From the NCBI RefSeq assembly GCF_041435335.1, contig NZ_CP108430.1, forward strand, positions 992,001 to 1,056,000: a stretch of DNA of 64,000 nucleotides, given 5' to 3'. A model generated the notes under the pieces. The model ran no database searches, was not told the origin of the DNA, and was given only the letters and a program-made list of their open reading frames with translations. The stretch comes from Streptomyces sp. NBC_01283 (GTDB lineage Bacteria > Actinomycetota > Actinomycetes > Streptomycetales > Streptomycetaceae). Below, in pieces: positions 16,418 to 24,834 of the stretch (positions within the stretch are counted from its first letter, which is position 1; every line of letters starts with the position of its first letter). The position numbers were made by a program, and so were the translations under genes.

Positions 16418-17689
16418 TTACTTGTAGTCCTTCAGCAGCTTGCGGTAGGCGTCGCCGACACCCTTCGCCCCGTCCTCGGGCGAGGTCTTGCCGCTGAGCA
16501 CCTTCTCCATCTGCAGCCGGATCGGCTCGAACAGGGCGTTGGCCTCCGGGATCCAGGGCCGCTCCACGGACTTGTCCACGGCCGGCTTGAAGAACTGGAC
16601 CATCTGGTTGTCCTTGACGGACTTCACGTCGTACACAGAGGTACGGGTGGGCAGCAGGCTCAGCTTCTCGGTGGTCTGCTGCTGCACCTTGGCCGAGCTC
16701 ATGTACTTGATGAACTCGTAGCTGGCGTCGAGGTTCTTGGAGCCCGCGTAGGCCGCGAGGTTCCAGCCGCCCTGCGGGGAGGCCTGCCGGTCGCTGCCGC
16801 CGGGCACGGGGGCGATGCCGAGGTTGGCCTTGTCGCCCTTGAACTCCTTGCCCTGCATGGCTCCTTCGATGGACCAGGGTCCGTCGAGGGCCATCGCGAC
16901 GTCGCCGTCCTTGAAGGCGTTGAGCTGGTTGTTGTAACCGTCGCTCGCGTCGGTGGTGGCCGCCTTGGAGTCGACCAGGTCCTTCATGACCTTGAAGGCC
17001 GCGGCGCCCTGGGGGTCGTCGACGGTGACCTTCTTGCTCTTGGTGTCGAGGAGGTCGCCGCCCTCGCCGTAGAGGTACGGGAGGTAGTAGTACGGGTCGT
17101 CACCGCGCAGGTAGAGGCCGGTCTTGCCGGTCTTCGACTTGATCTTCTTCGCGGCGCTCTTCACCTCGTCGAAGGTCTTGGGCGCCTCGACACCGGCTTC
17201 CTTGAGCATCTTCTTGTTGTAGAAGAGCGCCAGGGTGTCGATGGTCTGCGGGGCGGCGTAGGTCTTGCCCTTGAACTTGGTGCTTGCCGCGGCCTGCGGG
17301 AGGTAGTCGTCCGCCTTGTCGAGGGCGGGGGTGCCCTCCAGCGGGGCGAGGTAGCCCAGGTTGGCGAAGTCCGCGACCCAGGCGACCTCGGTGCGCATGA
17401 CGTCGGGGGCGCCGGAGTTGCCGCCCGCGGCGTTCTTGAACTTGGCGTTGGCCTCGCCGAACGCGACGCTCACGTAGTTGACCTTGACGTCCGGGTGGAG
17501 CTTCTCGAAGCCCTTGGCGAGCTTCTCGTAGGTCCCCTTCTCGGCATCGTTCGAGGTGTCCCAGAAAGTGACGGTCCCGGACAGCTTGCCCGAAGCCTTC
17601 TTGCCGCTGTCACCGTCATCGCCACCGCACGCTGCCGCTGTCAGGGCCAGGGCCGCGACGATTGCGGTGGCCGCTATGCCACGCCGCAT
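16418..17689 (-). CDS. malE: maltose-binding lipoprotein MalE
   Basis: 423 aa. The lipoprotein signal MRRGIAATAIVAALALT ends at a lipobox with Cys at about residue 21 (AAAC-GG). The mature protein has the family features GTVTFWDTSNDAEKGTYEKL near its start and later SPQGGWNLAAYAGSK, typical of family 1 solute-binding proteins. It captures maltose/maltodextrin at the cell surface for MalFG. First gene of the operon; its promoter region is shared with divergent malR and has TTTCTGCAAG motifs. Confidence 0.93.
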   Translation of the reverse strand: MRRGIAATAIVAALALTAAACGGDDGDSGKKASGKLSGTVTFWDTSNDAEKGTYEKLAKGFEKLHPDVKVNYVSVAFGEANAKFKNAAGGNSGAPDVMRTEVAWVADFANLGYLAPLEGTPALDKADDYLPQAAASTKFKGKTYAAPQTIDTLALFYNKKMLKEAGVEAPKTFDEVKSAAKKIKSKTGKTGLYLRGDDPYYYLPYLYGEGGDLLDTKSKKVTVDDPQGAAAFKVMKDLVDSKAATTDASDGYNNQLNAFKDGDVAMALDGPWSIEGAMQGKEFKGDKANLGIAPVPGGSDRQASPQGGWNLAAYAGSKNLDASYEFIKYMSSAKVQQQTTEKLSLLPTRTSVYDVKSVKDNQMVQFFKPAVDKSVERPWIPEANALFEPIRLQMEKVLSGKTSPEDGAKGVGDAYRKLLKDYK

Positions 17690-18035
17690 GTGAACTCCTT
17701 CAACTGATCCCGGAACAAGGGGAGGCGGAACCCCAGCTGGACCCCAACTGAGCTGCCTCCTGCGAGCCGCACTCGACGCGGCGCCGGGTTGCCAGGGAAC
17801 GTAACAGGATTGAAAAGCGCCCGAAAGAGCTTGCGGGAAATTTCTGCAAGGACTGCTGATCGTTACCGCCGTGTGTCCTTTCGGTTTCTCTTGCTGCGCT
17901 TGACAGGCCCCTGAGGTGGCACATGGCCGCCCTCATCGCGTCCGGAGTGGCCCGCAAGCTCCTTGCAAGGGCAGAGCTTTCTGCAAGCTTTCACAACCGG
18001 TGTGCAATCCGGCGGATCACCGGTACAGTCCCCGC
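17690..18035. promoter_or_regulatory. malE-malR divergent regulatory region
   Basis: 346 bases between divergent starts. CTTGC (17830-17834) and GCAAG (17846-17850) flank a GAAATTTC core, making a near-perfect 21-base palindrome. The exact ten-mer TTTCTGCAAG occurs at 17841-17850 and 17978-17987, and CTTGCAAG at 17962-17969. CTTGCAG-type repeats are the known MalR recognition elements of Streptomyces; assignment here rests on that plus position. Confidence 0.7.
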
Positions 18036-19076
18036 ATGACCGCACGGCTCGTCGACATCGCAGCGCAGGCGGGGGTGAGCGAAGCCACCGTCAGCCGCGT
18101 GCTCAACGGCAAGCCCGGTGTGGCTGCGGCCACCCGCGAATCCGTCCTCGCCGCCCTGGACATGCTCGGCTTCGAACGTCCCACGCGGCTGCGCCAGCGC
18201 AGCAGCGCAGGACTGATCGGCTTGATCACGCCCGAGCTGGACAACCCGATCTTCCCCGCGCTCGCCCAGGTCATCGCCCAGGCCCTGACCCGCCAGGGCT
18301 ACACACCGGTCCTCGCCACCCAGACGCCCGGCGGCTCCACCGAGGACGAACTCACGGACATGCTCGTGGACCGCGGCGTCTCCGGGATCATCTTCGTCTC
18401 CGGCCTGCACGCCGACACCACCGCCGACATGGAGCGGTACGAAGTGCTGCGCGGCAAGGGCGTGCCCTTCGTCCTCGTCAACGGCTTCTCCCCCAAGGTG
18501 CAGGCCCCCTTCGTCTCCACGGACGACCGCGCCGCGGCCCGGCTCGCCGTCACGCACCTCGCCTCGCTGGGCCACACCCGCATCGGGCTCGCGGTGGGAC
18601 CCAAGCGTTTCGTGCCCGTTCTGCGCAAGATCGAGGGCTTCCAGCTCGGCATGCGCGAAGCCCTCGGCCTGTCACCCGCGGACTCCGAGGAGCTGATCGA
18701 GCACTCCCTCTACACGCTGGAGGGCGGCCAGGCCGCGGCGGGCACGCTCATCGGCCGGGGCTGCACCGCGCTCGTGTGCGCCAGCGACATGATGGCCCTC
18801 GGCGCCGTCCGGGCCGCCCGGGAACGGGACTTGCGGGTGCCGCAGGACATCTCGGTGGTCGGTTACGACGACTCCCCGCTCATCGCGTTCACCGACCCCC
18901 CGCTGACCACGATCCGCCAGCCGGTCCAGGCGATGGGCCAGGCCTCGGTCCGCACCCTCCTGGAGGAGATCGGCGGAACGCCCGCCCCGCACAGCGAGTT
19001 CCTCTTCATGCCGGAGCTCGTGGTCCGCGGCTCGACGGCCTCCGGCCGCGCCGACCGGAACGCGGACCAGTCCTGA
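18036..19076 (+). CDS. malR: LacI-family maltose regulator MalR
   Basis: 346 aa. The HTH starts at residue 4 (RLVDIAAQAGVSEATVSRVLNGKPG), the hinge follows at about residue 50, and the periplasmic-binding-like domain carries LITPELDNPIFPALAQ and DISVVGYDDSPLIAFTDPP. Divergence from malEFG-aglA is the standard arrangement in Streptomyces. It represses the operon, amylase and probably itself, and is released by a maltodextrin-derived ligand. The ATG at 18036 has no strong ribosome site, so the transcript may be nearly leaderless. Confidence 0.9.
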   Translation: MTARLVDIAAQAGVSEATVSRVLNGKPGVAAATRESVLAALDMLGFERPTRLRQRSSAGLIGLITPELDNPIFPALAQVIAQALTRQGYTPVLATQTPGGSTEDELTDMLVDRGVSGIIFVSGLHADTTADMERYEVLRGKGVPFVLVNGFSPKVQAPFVSTDDRAAARLAVTHLASLGHTRIGLAVGPKRFVPVLRKIEGFQLGMREALGLSPADSEELIEHSLYTLEGGQAAAGTLIGRGCTALVCASDMMALGAVRAARERDLRVPQDISVVGYDDSPLIAFTDPPLTTIRQPVQAMGQASVRTLLEEIGGTPAPHSEFLFMPELVVRGSTASGRADRNADQS

Positions 19077-19097
19077 CGAGTGCGCCGAGGAGCGTCC

Positions 19098-20012
19098 GTG
19101 CCCACTGAGACCGAGATCGACGTGCTGGTGCTCGGCGGCGCGGGCGTGGACTCGATCGTGTACGTCCCCGAGCTGCCCCTCCCCTACGCCGACAGTTACA
19201 TGGTGCCCGCGATCGAGACGCGCGCCGGGCAGACCGGCGACTTCGTCGCGATGGGGGTGAGGGCGCTGGGGCTGCGCACCCATCACATCGACCTCATCGG
19301 CGCGGACCACGAGGGCGACCTGATCCGCGCGCTGCACCGCGAGCGCGGCATCCCCTTCACCGAGGCTCTCCAGAGCAACGGCACCAAGCGCGCGGTGAAC
19401 CTCGTCGGCCCCGACGGACGGCGCCTCTCGCTGTACGACAACAGCCGTGCGCAGGGCACCGACCGGCTGCCCCGGGCGACGGTCGAGGCCCTGGCCGCCG
19501 TGAGCCGGCACGCCCACGTCTCCCTCACCCATCCCTGCGCCTTCGCCCTGCCCACGCTGCGCGCGGCAGGGGTGAGCATCTCGACCGACCTGCACGACTG
19601 GGACGGAGCCGAGCCGTACCACGAGGCCTTCGCGCACGAGGCCGACCTCGTCTTCCTGTCGACGGCCGCCCTGGCCGACCCGGAGAAGACCATGCGTCAG
19701 ATCGCCGCGCGGGGCCGGGCCCGGACGGTCGTCGCGACGGCCGGGGCCGAGGGCGCCCATCTCCTCGTCGACGGCGAACTGTCCCACGTGCCGGCCGCCA
19801 CACCCCCCGCGCCGGTGGTGGACTCCAACGGCGCCGGTGACGCCTTCGCCGCGGCCTACCTCTTCGGCCTGCTGGCCGGCGAGCCACCCCTGCACTGCGC
19901 CCGCTACGGCACGATCGCCGGCGCGTACGCCTGTACCGTCCCGGCCACGCGCACCGACGTCATCGGCAGGGAGCGACTCCTCTCCCTGGCCGCCGGACCA
20001 CCGCGGGCCTGA
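19098..20012 (+). CDS. PfkB-family sugar/nucleoside kinase
   Basis: 304 aa from a GTG at 19098 preceded by GAGGAG; an in-frame GTG at 19080 lacks a site. Signatures: GGAGVDSIVYVPELP at the N-terminus, RAGQTGDFVAMGVRALG, and the C-terminal DSNGAGDAFAAAYL, whose GAGD holds the catalytic Asp and anion hole (about residue 246). Phosphorylates a sugar or nucleoside with ATP. It starts 21 bases after malR and is followed by an aldo/keto reductase and a phosphotransferase-fold gene, forming a small operon of uncertain substrate. Confidence 0.85.
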   Translation: MPTETEIDVLVLGGAGVDSIVYVPELPLPYADSYMVPAIETRAGQTGDFVAMGVRALGLRTHHIDLIGADHEGDLIRALHRERGIPFTEALQSNGTKRAVNLVGPDGRRLSLYDNSRAQGTDRLPRATVEALAAVSRHAHVSLTHPCAFALPTLRAAGVSISTDLHDWDGAEPYHEAFAHEADLVFLSTAALADPEKTMRQIAARGRARTVVATAGAEGAHLLVDGELSHVPAATPPAPVVDSNGAGDAFAAAYLFGLLAGEPPLHCARYGTIAGAYACTVPATRTDVIGRERLLSLAAGPPRA

Positions 20013-20057
20013 GCGACGATGGCCGGGTCCACCACGGAGCGACACGGAGGAAGAGAC

Positions 20058-21002
20058 ATGGCATCGCGGACCGACGTCCACACCGGTCGTGTGCTGTACG
20101 GGTGCATGGGACTCGGCGGCACCTGGGACACCACGCCGTACGCCCCCGAGGACATCGACGCGGCCGAGGCCGCCGTGGAAGCAGCACTTGAGGCCGGCAT
20201 CACGGTTTTCGACCAGGCCGACATCTACCGGCACGGCAAGTCGGAGGCGGTCTTCGGCGAGGTGCTCGCCAGGGCGTCCGGACTGCGCGAACGCATCGTC
20301 CTGCAGACCAAGTGCGGCATCCGCCTGGCCGAGGGCGACCGGCCCGGTCTGTACGACCTGCGCGGGCCGACCATCGTCCAGCGCGTCGAGGAGAGCCTCA
20401 CCCGGCTGCGCACCGACGTGATCGACGTACTGCTCCTGCACCGGCCCGATCCGCTGACAGGCCCGGAGGAGATCGCGAAGGCGCTGGCCTCGCTGCACGG
20501 GCAGGGTCTGGTGCGCCGGTTCGGTGTGTCGAACATGAGCGCCGCGCAGATCGCGCACCTGCGGGCGCACCTGGACGTACCGCTGGTCGCCAACCAGCTG
20601 GAGATGAGCCTGGAGAGCCGCGACTGGGTCGAGGCCGGGGTGCTCGTGAACACACCGGCCGCCGCCGACAGCGGCTTCCCGCACGGGACCCTGGAGTACT
20701 GCGCCGCCAACGGCATCCAGCTGCAGGCCTGGGGAGCCCTCGCCCGGGGCCGCTTCACCGGCGGCGGCGAGACCCCGACCGCACGGCTCGTCGCCGATCT
20801 CGCCGCACGCAAGCGGACGACCCCGGAGACGATCCTGCTGTGGTGGCTCCAGCGGCATCCGGCGCGGATCGCCCCCGTCATCGGCACCAGCCGCCCGGAC
20901 CGCATCCTCGCCTGCCGGGACGCCGTCCACCGCGAACCCGAACTCACCCACGAGGAGTGGTACGACCTGTGGATCACCGCCCGGGGCGGCCCGCTGCCGT
21001 GA
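20058..21002 (+). CDS. aldo/keto reductase
   Basis: 314 aa, (beta/alpha)8 NAD(P)H oxidoreductase. The catalytic tetrad is visible as Asp and Tyr in FDQADIYRHG, Lys in VLQTKCG and His in LLLHRPDP. The NADP-binding C-terminal stretch is IAPVIGTSRPDRILAC. The ATG at 20058 has GGAGGAAGAG upstream. It resembles the YdhF-like group (RFGVSNMS, NQLEMSL). Operon partner of the PfkB kinase; its stop overlaps the next start (GTGA). Confidence 0.87.
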   Translation: MASRTDVHTGRVLYGCMGLGGTWDTTPYAPEDIDAAEAAVEAALEAGITVFDQADIYRHGKSEAVFGEVLARASGLRERIVLQTKCGIRLAEGDRPGLYDLRGPTIVQRVEESLTRLRTDVIDVLLLHRPDPLTGPEEIAKALASLHGQGLVRRFGVSNMSAAQIAHLRAHLDVPLVANQLEMSLESRDWVEAGVLVNTPAAADSGFPHGTLEYCAANGIQLQAWGALARGRFTGGGETPTARLVADLAARKRTTPETILLWWLQRHPARIAPVIGTSRPDRILACRDAVHREPELTHEEWYDLWITARGGPLP

Positions 21003-21946
21003 CCGAACCCGCCGTCGAAGTCCAGCCCCTCGTACGCGAGAAGGCCCACGGCCTGGGAGCCATCGGCGAGCGGTGGCTGACCGAACTGCCCGGTCTCCTC
21101 GGTGATCTGGAGCGGCGGTGGTCCATCGAGGTCGGGCCGCCGCTGCCCGGCGGAACCACCTCGTACGTGGCGCGGGCCAGGACCCGCGAGGGGCGGGACG
21201 CGGTGCTCAAGGTCTCCCTGCCCGCACCGGACTTCGCGGGCCAGGTGCGCACCCTGCGCCTAGCGGAGGGCCGGGGGTACGCGCGCCTCCTCGCCCATGA
21301 CCTCGGCCGTCACGCGATGCTCCAGGAGGCGCTCGGCCCGTCGATGGACCGCATCGGCCTCGCCCCTCGGCAGCAGATCGAGACGCTGTGCGTCATGCTC
21401 CGCAGCGCCTGGCGGGTGCCCCGCGCCGCGGAGCTCACCGTCGATCCGGCCGAGGAGAAGGCCCGCACGCTCGGCGAGCTGGTCGCACGGCTGTGGGAGA
21501 GCCTCGGCCGCCCCTGCTCGGAGCGGGTGGTGACCCGGGCACTGACGTACGCCGGACGCCGCGCCGCCGCCTTCGATCCCGGCCGTTGCGTCGTCGTGCA
21601 CGGCGACCCGCACCCCGGCAACGCGCTGCAAGTCCTCGCACCCAGGGCCGGGGCCGATGCGGGCTTCGTGTTCGTGGACCCCGACGGGTTCCTCGCCGAT
21701 CCCGCGTACGACCTGGGGGTCGTGCTCCGCGACTGGTGCGCGGAGTTGAAGGGCAGGGACCGGGCCGCGGCCGACGCTCTGCTGCGGTCCTACTGTGCGC
21801 TCCTGGCGGACCGGACCGGGGTGGACGGGCAGGCGGTCTGGGAGTGGGGCTTCCTCGAGCGGGTGTCGACCGGCCTCTTCGTGCTCGGTTTCGGGGCGGA
21901 GGAGCTCGGCCGGCCGTTCCTCGACACCGCGGAGCTGCTGGCCTGA
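20999..21946 (+). CDS. aminoglycoside phosphotransferase (APH)-fold kinase
   Basis: 315 aa from a GTG overlapping the aldo/keto reductase stop. The kinase core is clear: VLKVSLPAPD (ATP-binding Lys), the catalytic loop VVHGDPHPGNAL and the metal-binding DPDGFLADPAYDLG. The N-terminal GGTTSYVARART forms the glycine-rich loop. Members phosphorylate aminoglycosides, other antibiotics or small metabolites such as choline and sugars. With a PfkB kinase upstream, a metabolic kinase is as likely as a resistance enzyme. Confidence 0.82.
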   Translation: MTEPAVEVQPLVREKAHGLGAIGERWLTELPGLLGDLERRWSIEVGPPLPGGTTSYVARARTREGRDAVLKVSLPAPDFAGQVRTLRLAEGRGYARLLAHDLGRHAMLQEALGPSMDRIGLAPRQQIETLCVMLRSAWRVPRAAELTVDPAEEKARTLGELVARLWESLGRPCSERVVTRALTYAGRRAAAFDPGRCVVVHGDPHPGNALQVLAPRAGADAGFVFVDPDGFLADPAYDLGVVLRDWCAELKGRDRAAADALLRSYCALLADRTGVDGQAVWEWGFLERVSTGLFVLGFGAEELGRPFLDTAELLA

Positions 21947-21964
21947 CCCTGCCGGGTCCGGTGG

Positions 21965-23467
21965 CTAGGCGCAGTAGGTGTCGCGCCCCGGCCGCTCCCC
22001 CGTCGCCAGGTAGTGGGAGACGGTCCGGTCGCCGCACTCGTTGCCGTTGTCGAGATAGGCGTCGTGGCCGGTCGAGTTCACCGTGACCATGGTGGCGCGC
22101 TTGCCCAGGGCCGTACGGAGTTTGAGGGCGCCGCTGAGCGGGGTCGCCGGGTCGCGCTCGTTCTGGACGAGCAGGATGGTGGACGGACCGCTGTCGGTGA
22201 TCCGCACCGGGGCCTCCTTCGGCTTGTAGGGCCAGGCGGCGCACGGCATCGCGTTGCGCGGCATTCCCGCCGTCAGGGGGTACTTGGCACGGCTCTCGGC
22301 GACCCCCTTCTCGTACGCGGCTGGCGACCTGGGCCACTCGATGTCGTTGCAGAGGACCGCGGAGCCCACCGCGACGGCGTTCTGCATCATCGCCTCCGGC
22401 GGTCCCTGCGGCGCGGGCGGGACCGTGCCCTTCCGTGCGGCCAGGATCAGCTCGGCCAGCTTGGGGAAGCCGTCGGGGTCGTAGAGCGTGTTGAGCAGGG
22501 TCTGGCGCAGGACGTTGCCGTTGAGTTCCCCGGGGTTGGCGCCGGGCCATGGGATCGGCTCGCGGTCGAGCTCGGCGGCCAGTTCCAGGAAGAGCGGGCG
22601 CACTTCGGCCGCCGTTTCGGCGAGGCGGTGCGGATTGCCCGGTGCCGAGGCCCACTTGGCGAACTCCGGGAAGGTGTCCTCGACTCCTTGCTCGTGCGCG
22701 GCGACCCAGGCGCGGGAGACCCGTGTGGGGTCGGGGTCGTCGTTGCTGTCCAGGACGACGCGGTCGGTGCGGCGCGGGAAGAGCTGGCTGTAGACCGCCC
22801 CGACGTAGGTGCCGTAGGAGACACCCCACGCGGAGAGCTTCCGCTCGCCGAGGGCCGCCCGGATGCGGTCGATGTCGCGGGCCTCGTTGGCGGTGGTGAT
22901 GTGGCGGATGAGATCACCGCCGTTGCGTGCGCAGGCATCCGACATCCGCTGCGCGGTGGTCATGTTCTCGCTGATGGAGCCGTCGGCGGCAGGCCAGGGG
23001 CGCAACCTCGACATGGCGAGGTCGGCGTGTTCGAGACCGCAGCTCACCGGGGTGGAGCGGCCGAGGCCGCGTGGGTCGAAGCCGATCAGGTCGTACGTGT
23101 CGCGGACCGCTTTCGGCAGCTTCTGGCCCTTGCCCGACGGGGTGTCGAGGCCGAGTCCGCCGGGCCCGCCGGGGATCAGGAACAGGGCGCCTCGGCGTGC
23201 CTCGGGGTTCTCGCTGGGGATGCGGGAGACGGCGATGCCGATCTGCTTGCCGGTGGGGTCGGCGTAGTCCATCGGGACGTCGACGGTGGCGCACTCCTGG
23301 CGGGGGTCGAGGCCCCTGCCCTCGCACGGCTGCCAGTCCAGGGGCCCGACGGTGGAGAGAGCGTTGGGGGCGGCGGGAGTCGAGGCCGTCGCGGCCAGCG
23401 GTGCGGTGAGGCTGAGGATGGCCGCCGAGGCGGCGAGCAGGGCGGCGTTTCGCTTGTTCTTCGTCAT
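21965..23467 (-). CDS. secreted tripeptidyl aminopeptidase (alpha/beta hydrolase), copy 1
   Basis: 500 aa, start at 23467 before a clear signal peptide (MTKNKRNAALLAASAAILSL then TAPLAATAS). Streptomyces Tap-type prolyl hydrolase: oxyanion segment IPGGPGGLG, nucleophile Ser in AWGVSYGTYVGA (about residue 217), Asp in VQNERDPATPL (about 437) and His in NSTGHDAYLD (about 467), with the TAP-like C-terminal domain. It removes N-terminal tripeptides from secreted proteins. A paralogue of the same architecture lies at 44929. Confidence 0.88.
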   Translation of the reverse strand: MTKNKRNAALLAASAAILSLTAPLAATASTPAAPNALSTVGPLDWQPCEGRGLDPRQECATVDVPMDYADPTGKQIGIAVSRIPSENPEARRGALFLIPGGPGGLGLDTPSGKGQKLPKAVRDTYDLIGFDPRGLGRSTPVSCGLEHADLAMSRLRPWPAADGSISENMTTAQRMSDACARNGGDLIRHITTANEARDIDRIRAALGERKLSAWGVSYGTYVGAVYSQLFPRRTDRVVLDSNDDPDPTRVSRAWVAAHEQGVEDTFPEFAKWASAPGNPHRLAETAAEVRPLFLELAAELDREPIPWPGANPGELNGNVLRQTLLNTLYDPDGFPKLAELILAARKGTVPPAPQGPPEAMMQNAVAVGSAVLCNDIEWPRSPAAYEKGVAESRAKYPLTAGMPRNAMPCAAWPYKPKEAPVRITDSGPSTILLVQNERDPATPLSGALKLRTALGKRATMVTVNSTGHDAYLDNGNECGDRTVSHYLATGERPGRDTYCA

Positions 23468-23604
23468 GGGGAAGATCCTCGCCGCCCCCGCATGGCCGCC
23501 ACATCCTCCCAACTGGCTTAGCGGGGTGGGGGTTTGCCCTTGCCTTCCCCCTAGGGGAGAGAGGGTCGGATGTGTCGGGCGCCACACAATTGAATGCGTG
23601 ATAC

Positions 23605-23623
23605 TTAGGTTAGGCTAAGCTAA
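23605..23623. promoter_or_regulatory. DmdR1/IdeR-type iron box
   Basis: TTAGGTTAGGCTAAGCTAA closely matches the actinobacterial iron-box consensus TTAGGTTAGGCTCACCTAA. It lies 55 bases before the YncE-like gene, where iron-loaded DmdR would block transcription. No second gene is close enough on the other side except the peptidase at 23467, whose start is 138 bases away, so it might share the control. Confidence 0.85.
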
Positions 23624-23678
23624 GTTATCGGGTGATCGCCTCTCCTGGAGGCGCCTCAGTCAAGGAGATTGACGCAGC

Positions 23679-24746
23679 ATGACCTCTCTCACCTGCCGCA
23701 TTCGCCGTACCGCCGCAGTTGCCGTGGCCTTCGCCGCGGGCAGTGCGCTGGCCCTGACCGGTACCGCGTCCGCGCAGCCCGGCCAGACCTCCGGCAAAGC
23801 GTCCGGCTCGACCGTCGAGTCCGCGCCGCTCGTGAAGGGTCTCTACCAGTCCGCGTACTCCGAGCGGAACAACGTGCTGTGGGCCACCTCCGCGGTGGGC
23901 CGGCCGCCCGTCACCAACTCCAGCCTCCTGAAGGTCGACCCGCGCACGCTCAAGGTGAAGGACAGCTACACGCCTCCGGTGACCAACGCCGAGACCGGCG
24001 CCGTCGAGGCGGTCTACGGGATCGCCGTCGACGACGAGCACAACACCGTCTGGACCACGAACACCCGCGACAACTCCGTCGCCGTCTACGACCAGCGCAC
24101 CGGCAAGCACCTCGCCTCACTGCCCGGCGTGAACCACGCCCGTGAGGTCGTCGTGGACACCAGGCACAACACGGCGTGGGCGAGCAGCTTCGGCGACGGC
24201 ACCGTCGTCGCCTTCGACACCCGCACCTTCAAGGAGAAGAAGCGCGTCACGGTCGAGGGGTCGACCCCGGCCGGCCTGGCCGTGAACGAGCGGACCGGCG
24301 CCGCGTACGCCGCCGACCTGGGCGGCGACCGGATCATCGAGATCACCCCGAAGGGCGAGAGCCCCCGCCTCATCCCGACCGGCGACGGCCCGATCTCCCT
24401 CGCGCTCTCCAAGGACGGCCGCACCGCCTACACCGCCGACCAGGCCGCCGGCGGCCTCTCCGTCGTCGACCTCAAAAAGGGCACCGTGAAGAAGTCCGTG
24501 CCGACCGGCGCGGGCGCCCTGTCCGTCGCCACCGACCGGCGTTCGGGCAAGGTCCTGGTCGCCAACCGGACCCCCGGCACCGTCACGGTCGTCGACCCCG
24601 CCAAGGGCGCCGTCGTCGAGACCCTGGCCACCGGCGCGAGCCCCAACCACATCCAGGTGACGGGCGGTACGGCGTTCGTGGTCGACAAGTCCGGCACCGG
24701 CCCCGAGGGCCAGGACCAGGCGCACCGCATCCGGATCGGCCGCTGA
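23679..24746 (+). CDS. secreted YncE-like beta-propeller protein, iron regulated
   Basis: 355 aa with a Sec signal (IRRTAAVAVAFAAGSALALTGTASAQPG). It has seven repeats of the YVTN/NHL-type propeller, each with an x-G-x-A/VAVD...VW pattern: GIAVDDEHNTVWTTNTRDNSVAVYD, GLAVNERTGAAYAADLGGDRIIEI, SVATDRRSGKVLVANRTPGTVTVVD. The distant E. coli protein YncE is likewise iron (Fur) regulated. Start supported by GGAG-containing upstream sequence. The role may involve binding or handling of iron or siderophores outside the cell; function is inferred only from control. Confidence 0.82.
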   Translation: MTSLTCRIRRTAAVAVAFAAGSALALTGTASAQPGQTSGKASGSTVESAPLVKGLYQSAYSERNNVLWATSAVGRPPVTNSSLLKVDPRTLKVKDSYTPPVTNAETGAVEAVYGIAVDDEHNTVWTTNTRDNSVAVYDQRTGKHLASLPGVNHAREVVVDTRHNTAWASSFGDGTVVAFDTRTFKEKKRVTVEGSTPAGLAVNERTGAAYAADLGGDRIIEITPKGESPRLIPTGDGPISLALSKDGRTAYTADQAAGGLSVVDLKKGTVKKSVPTGAGALSVATDRRSGKVLVANRTPGTVTVVDPAKGAVVETLATGASPNHIQVTGGTAFVVDKSGTGPEGQDQAHRIRIGR

Positions 24747-24781
24747 GCCTCCGCGGACCCGCACACGGTTCCTCACCTCTT

Positions 24782-24817
24782 CGTCCCGCCCGCCACGATC
24801 GCGTGGCGGGCGGGACG
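24782..24817. terminator. bidirectional terminator between convergent genes
   Basis: A perfect 16-base stem (arms 24782-24797 and 24802-24817, GC-rich, CGTCCCGCCCG...) with a four-base loop ATCG. It lies between the converging ends of the propeller gene and the MFS gene. Confidence 0.85.
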
Positions 24818-24834
24818 TCCGCACGTACGACGGG

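Noticed and set aside
13407..17707. Long plus-strand frames across aglA, malG, malF and malE
   Set aside because: Same high-GC artefact; they lie antisense to clearly conserved maltose genes and have no domain features.
18672..20951. 759-codon minus-strand frame over malR, the PfkB kinase and the aldo/keto reductase
   Set aside because: It spans three genes with intact motifs on the other strand and looks like Gly/Arg/Val filler.
20999..21946. APH-fold gene as a definite aminoglycoside resistance gene
   Set aside because: The kinase motifs are clear but the context (PfkB kinase, aldo/keto reductase) is metabolic, and no resistance-specific pocket residues can be judged from sequence alone.
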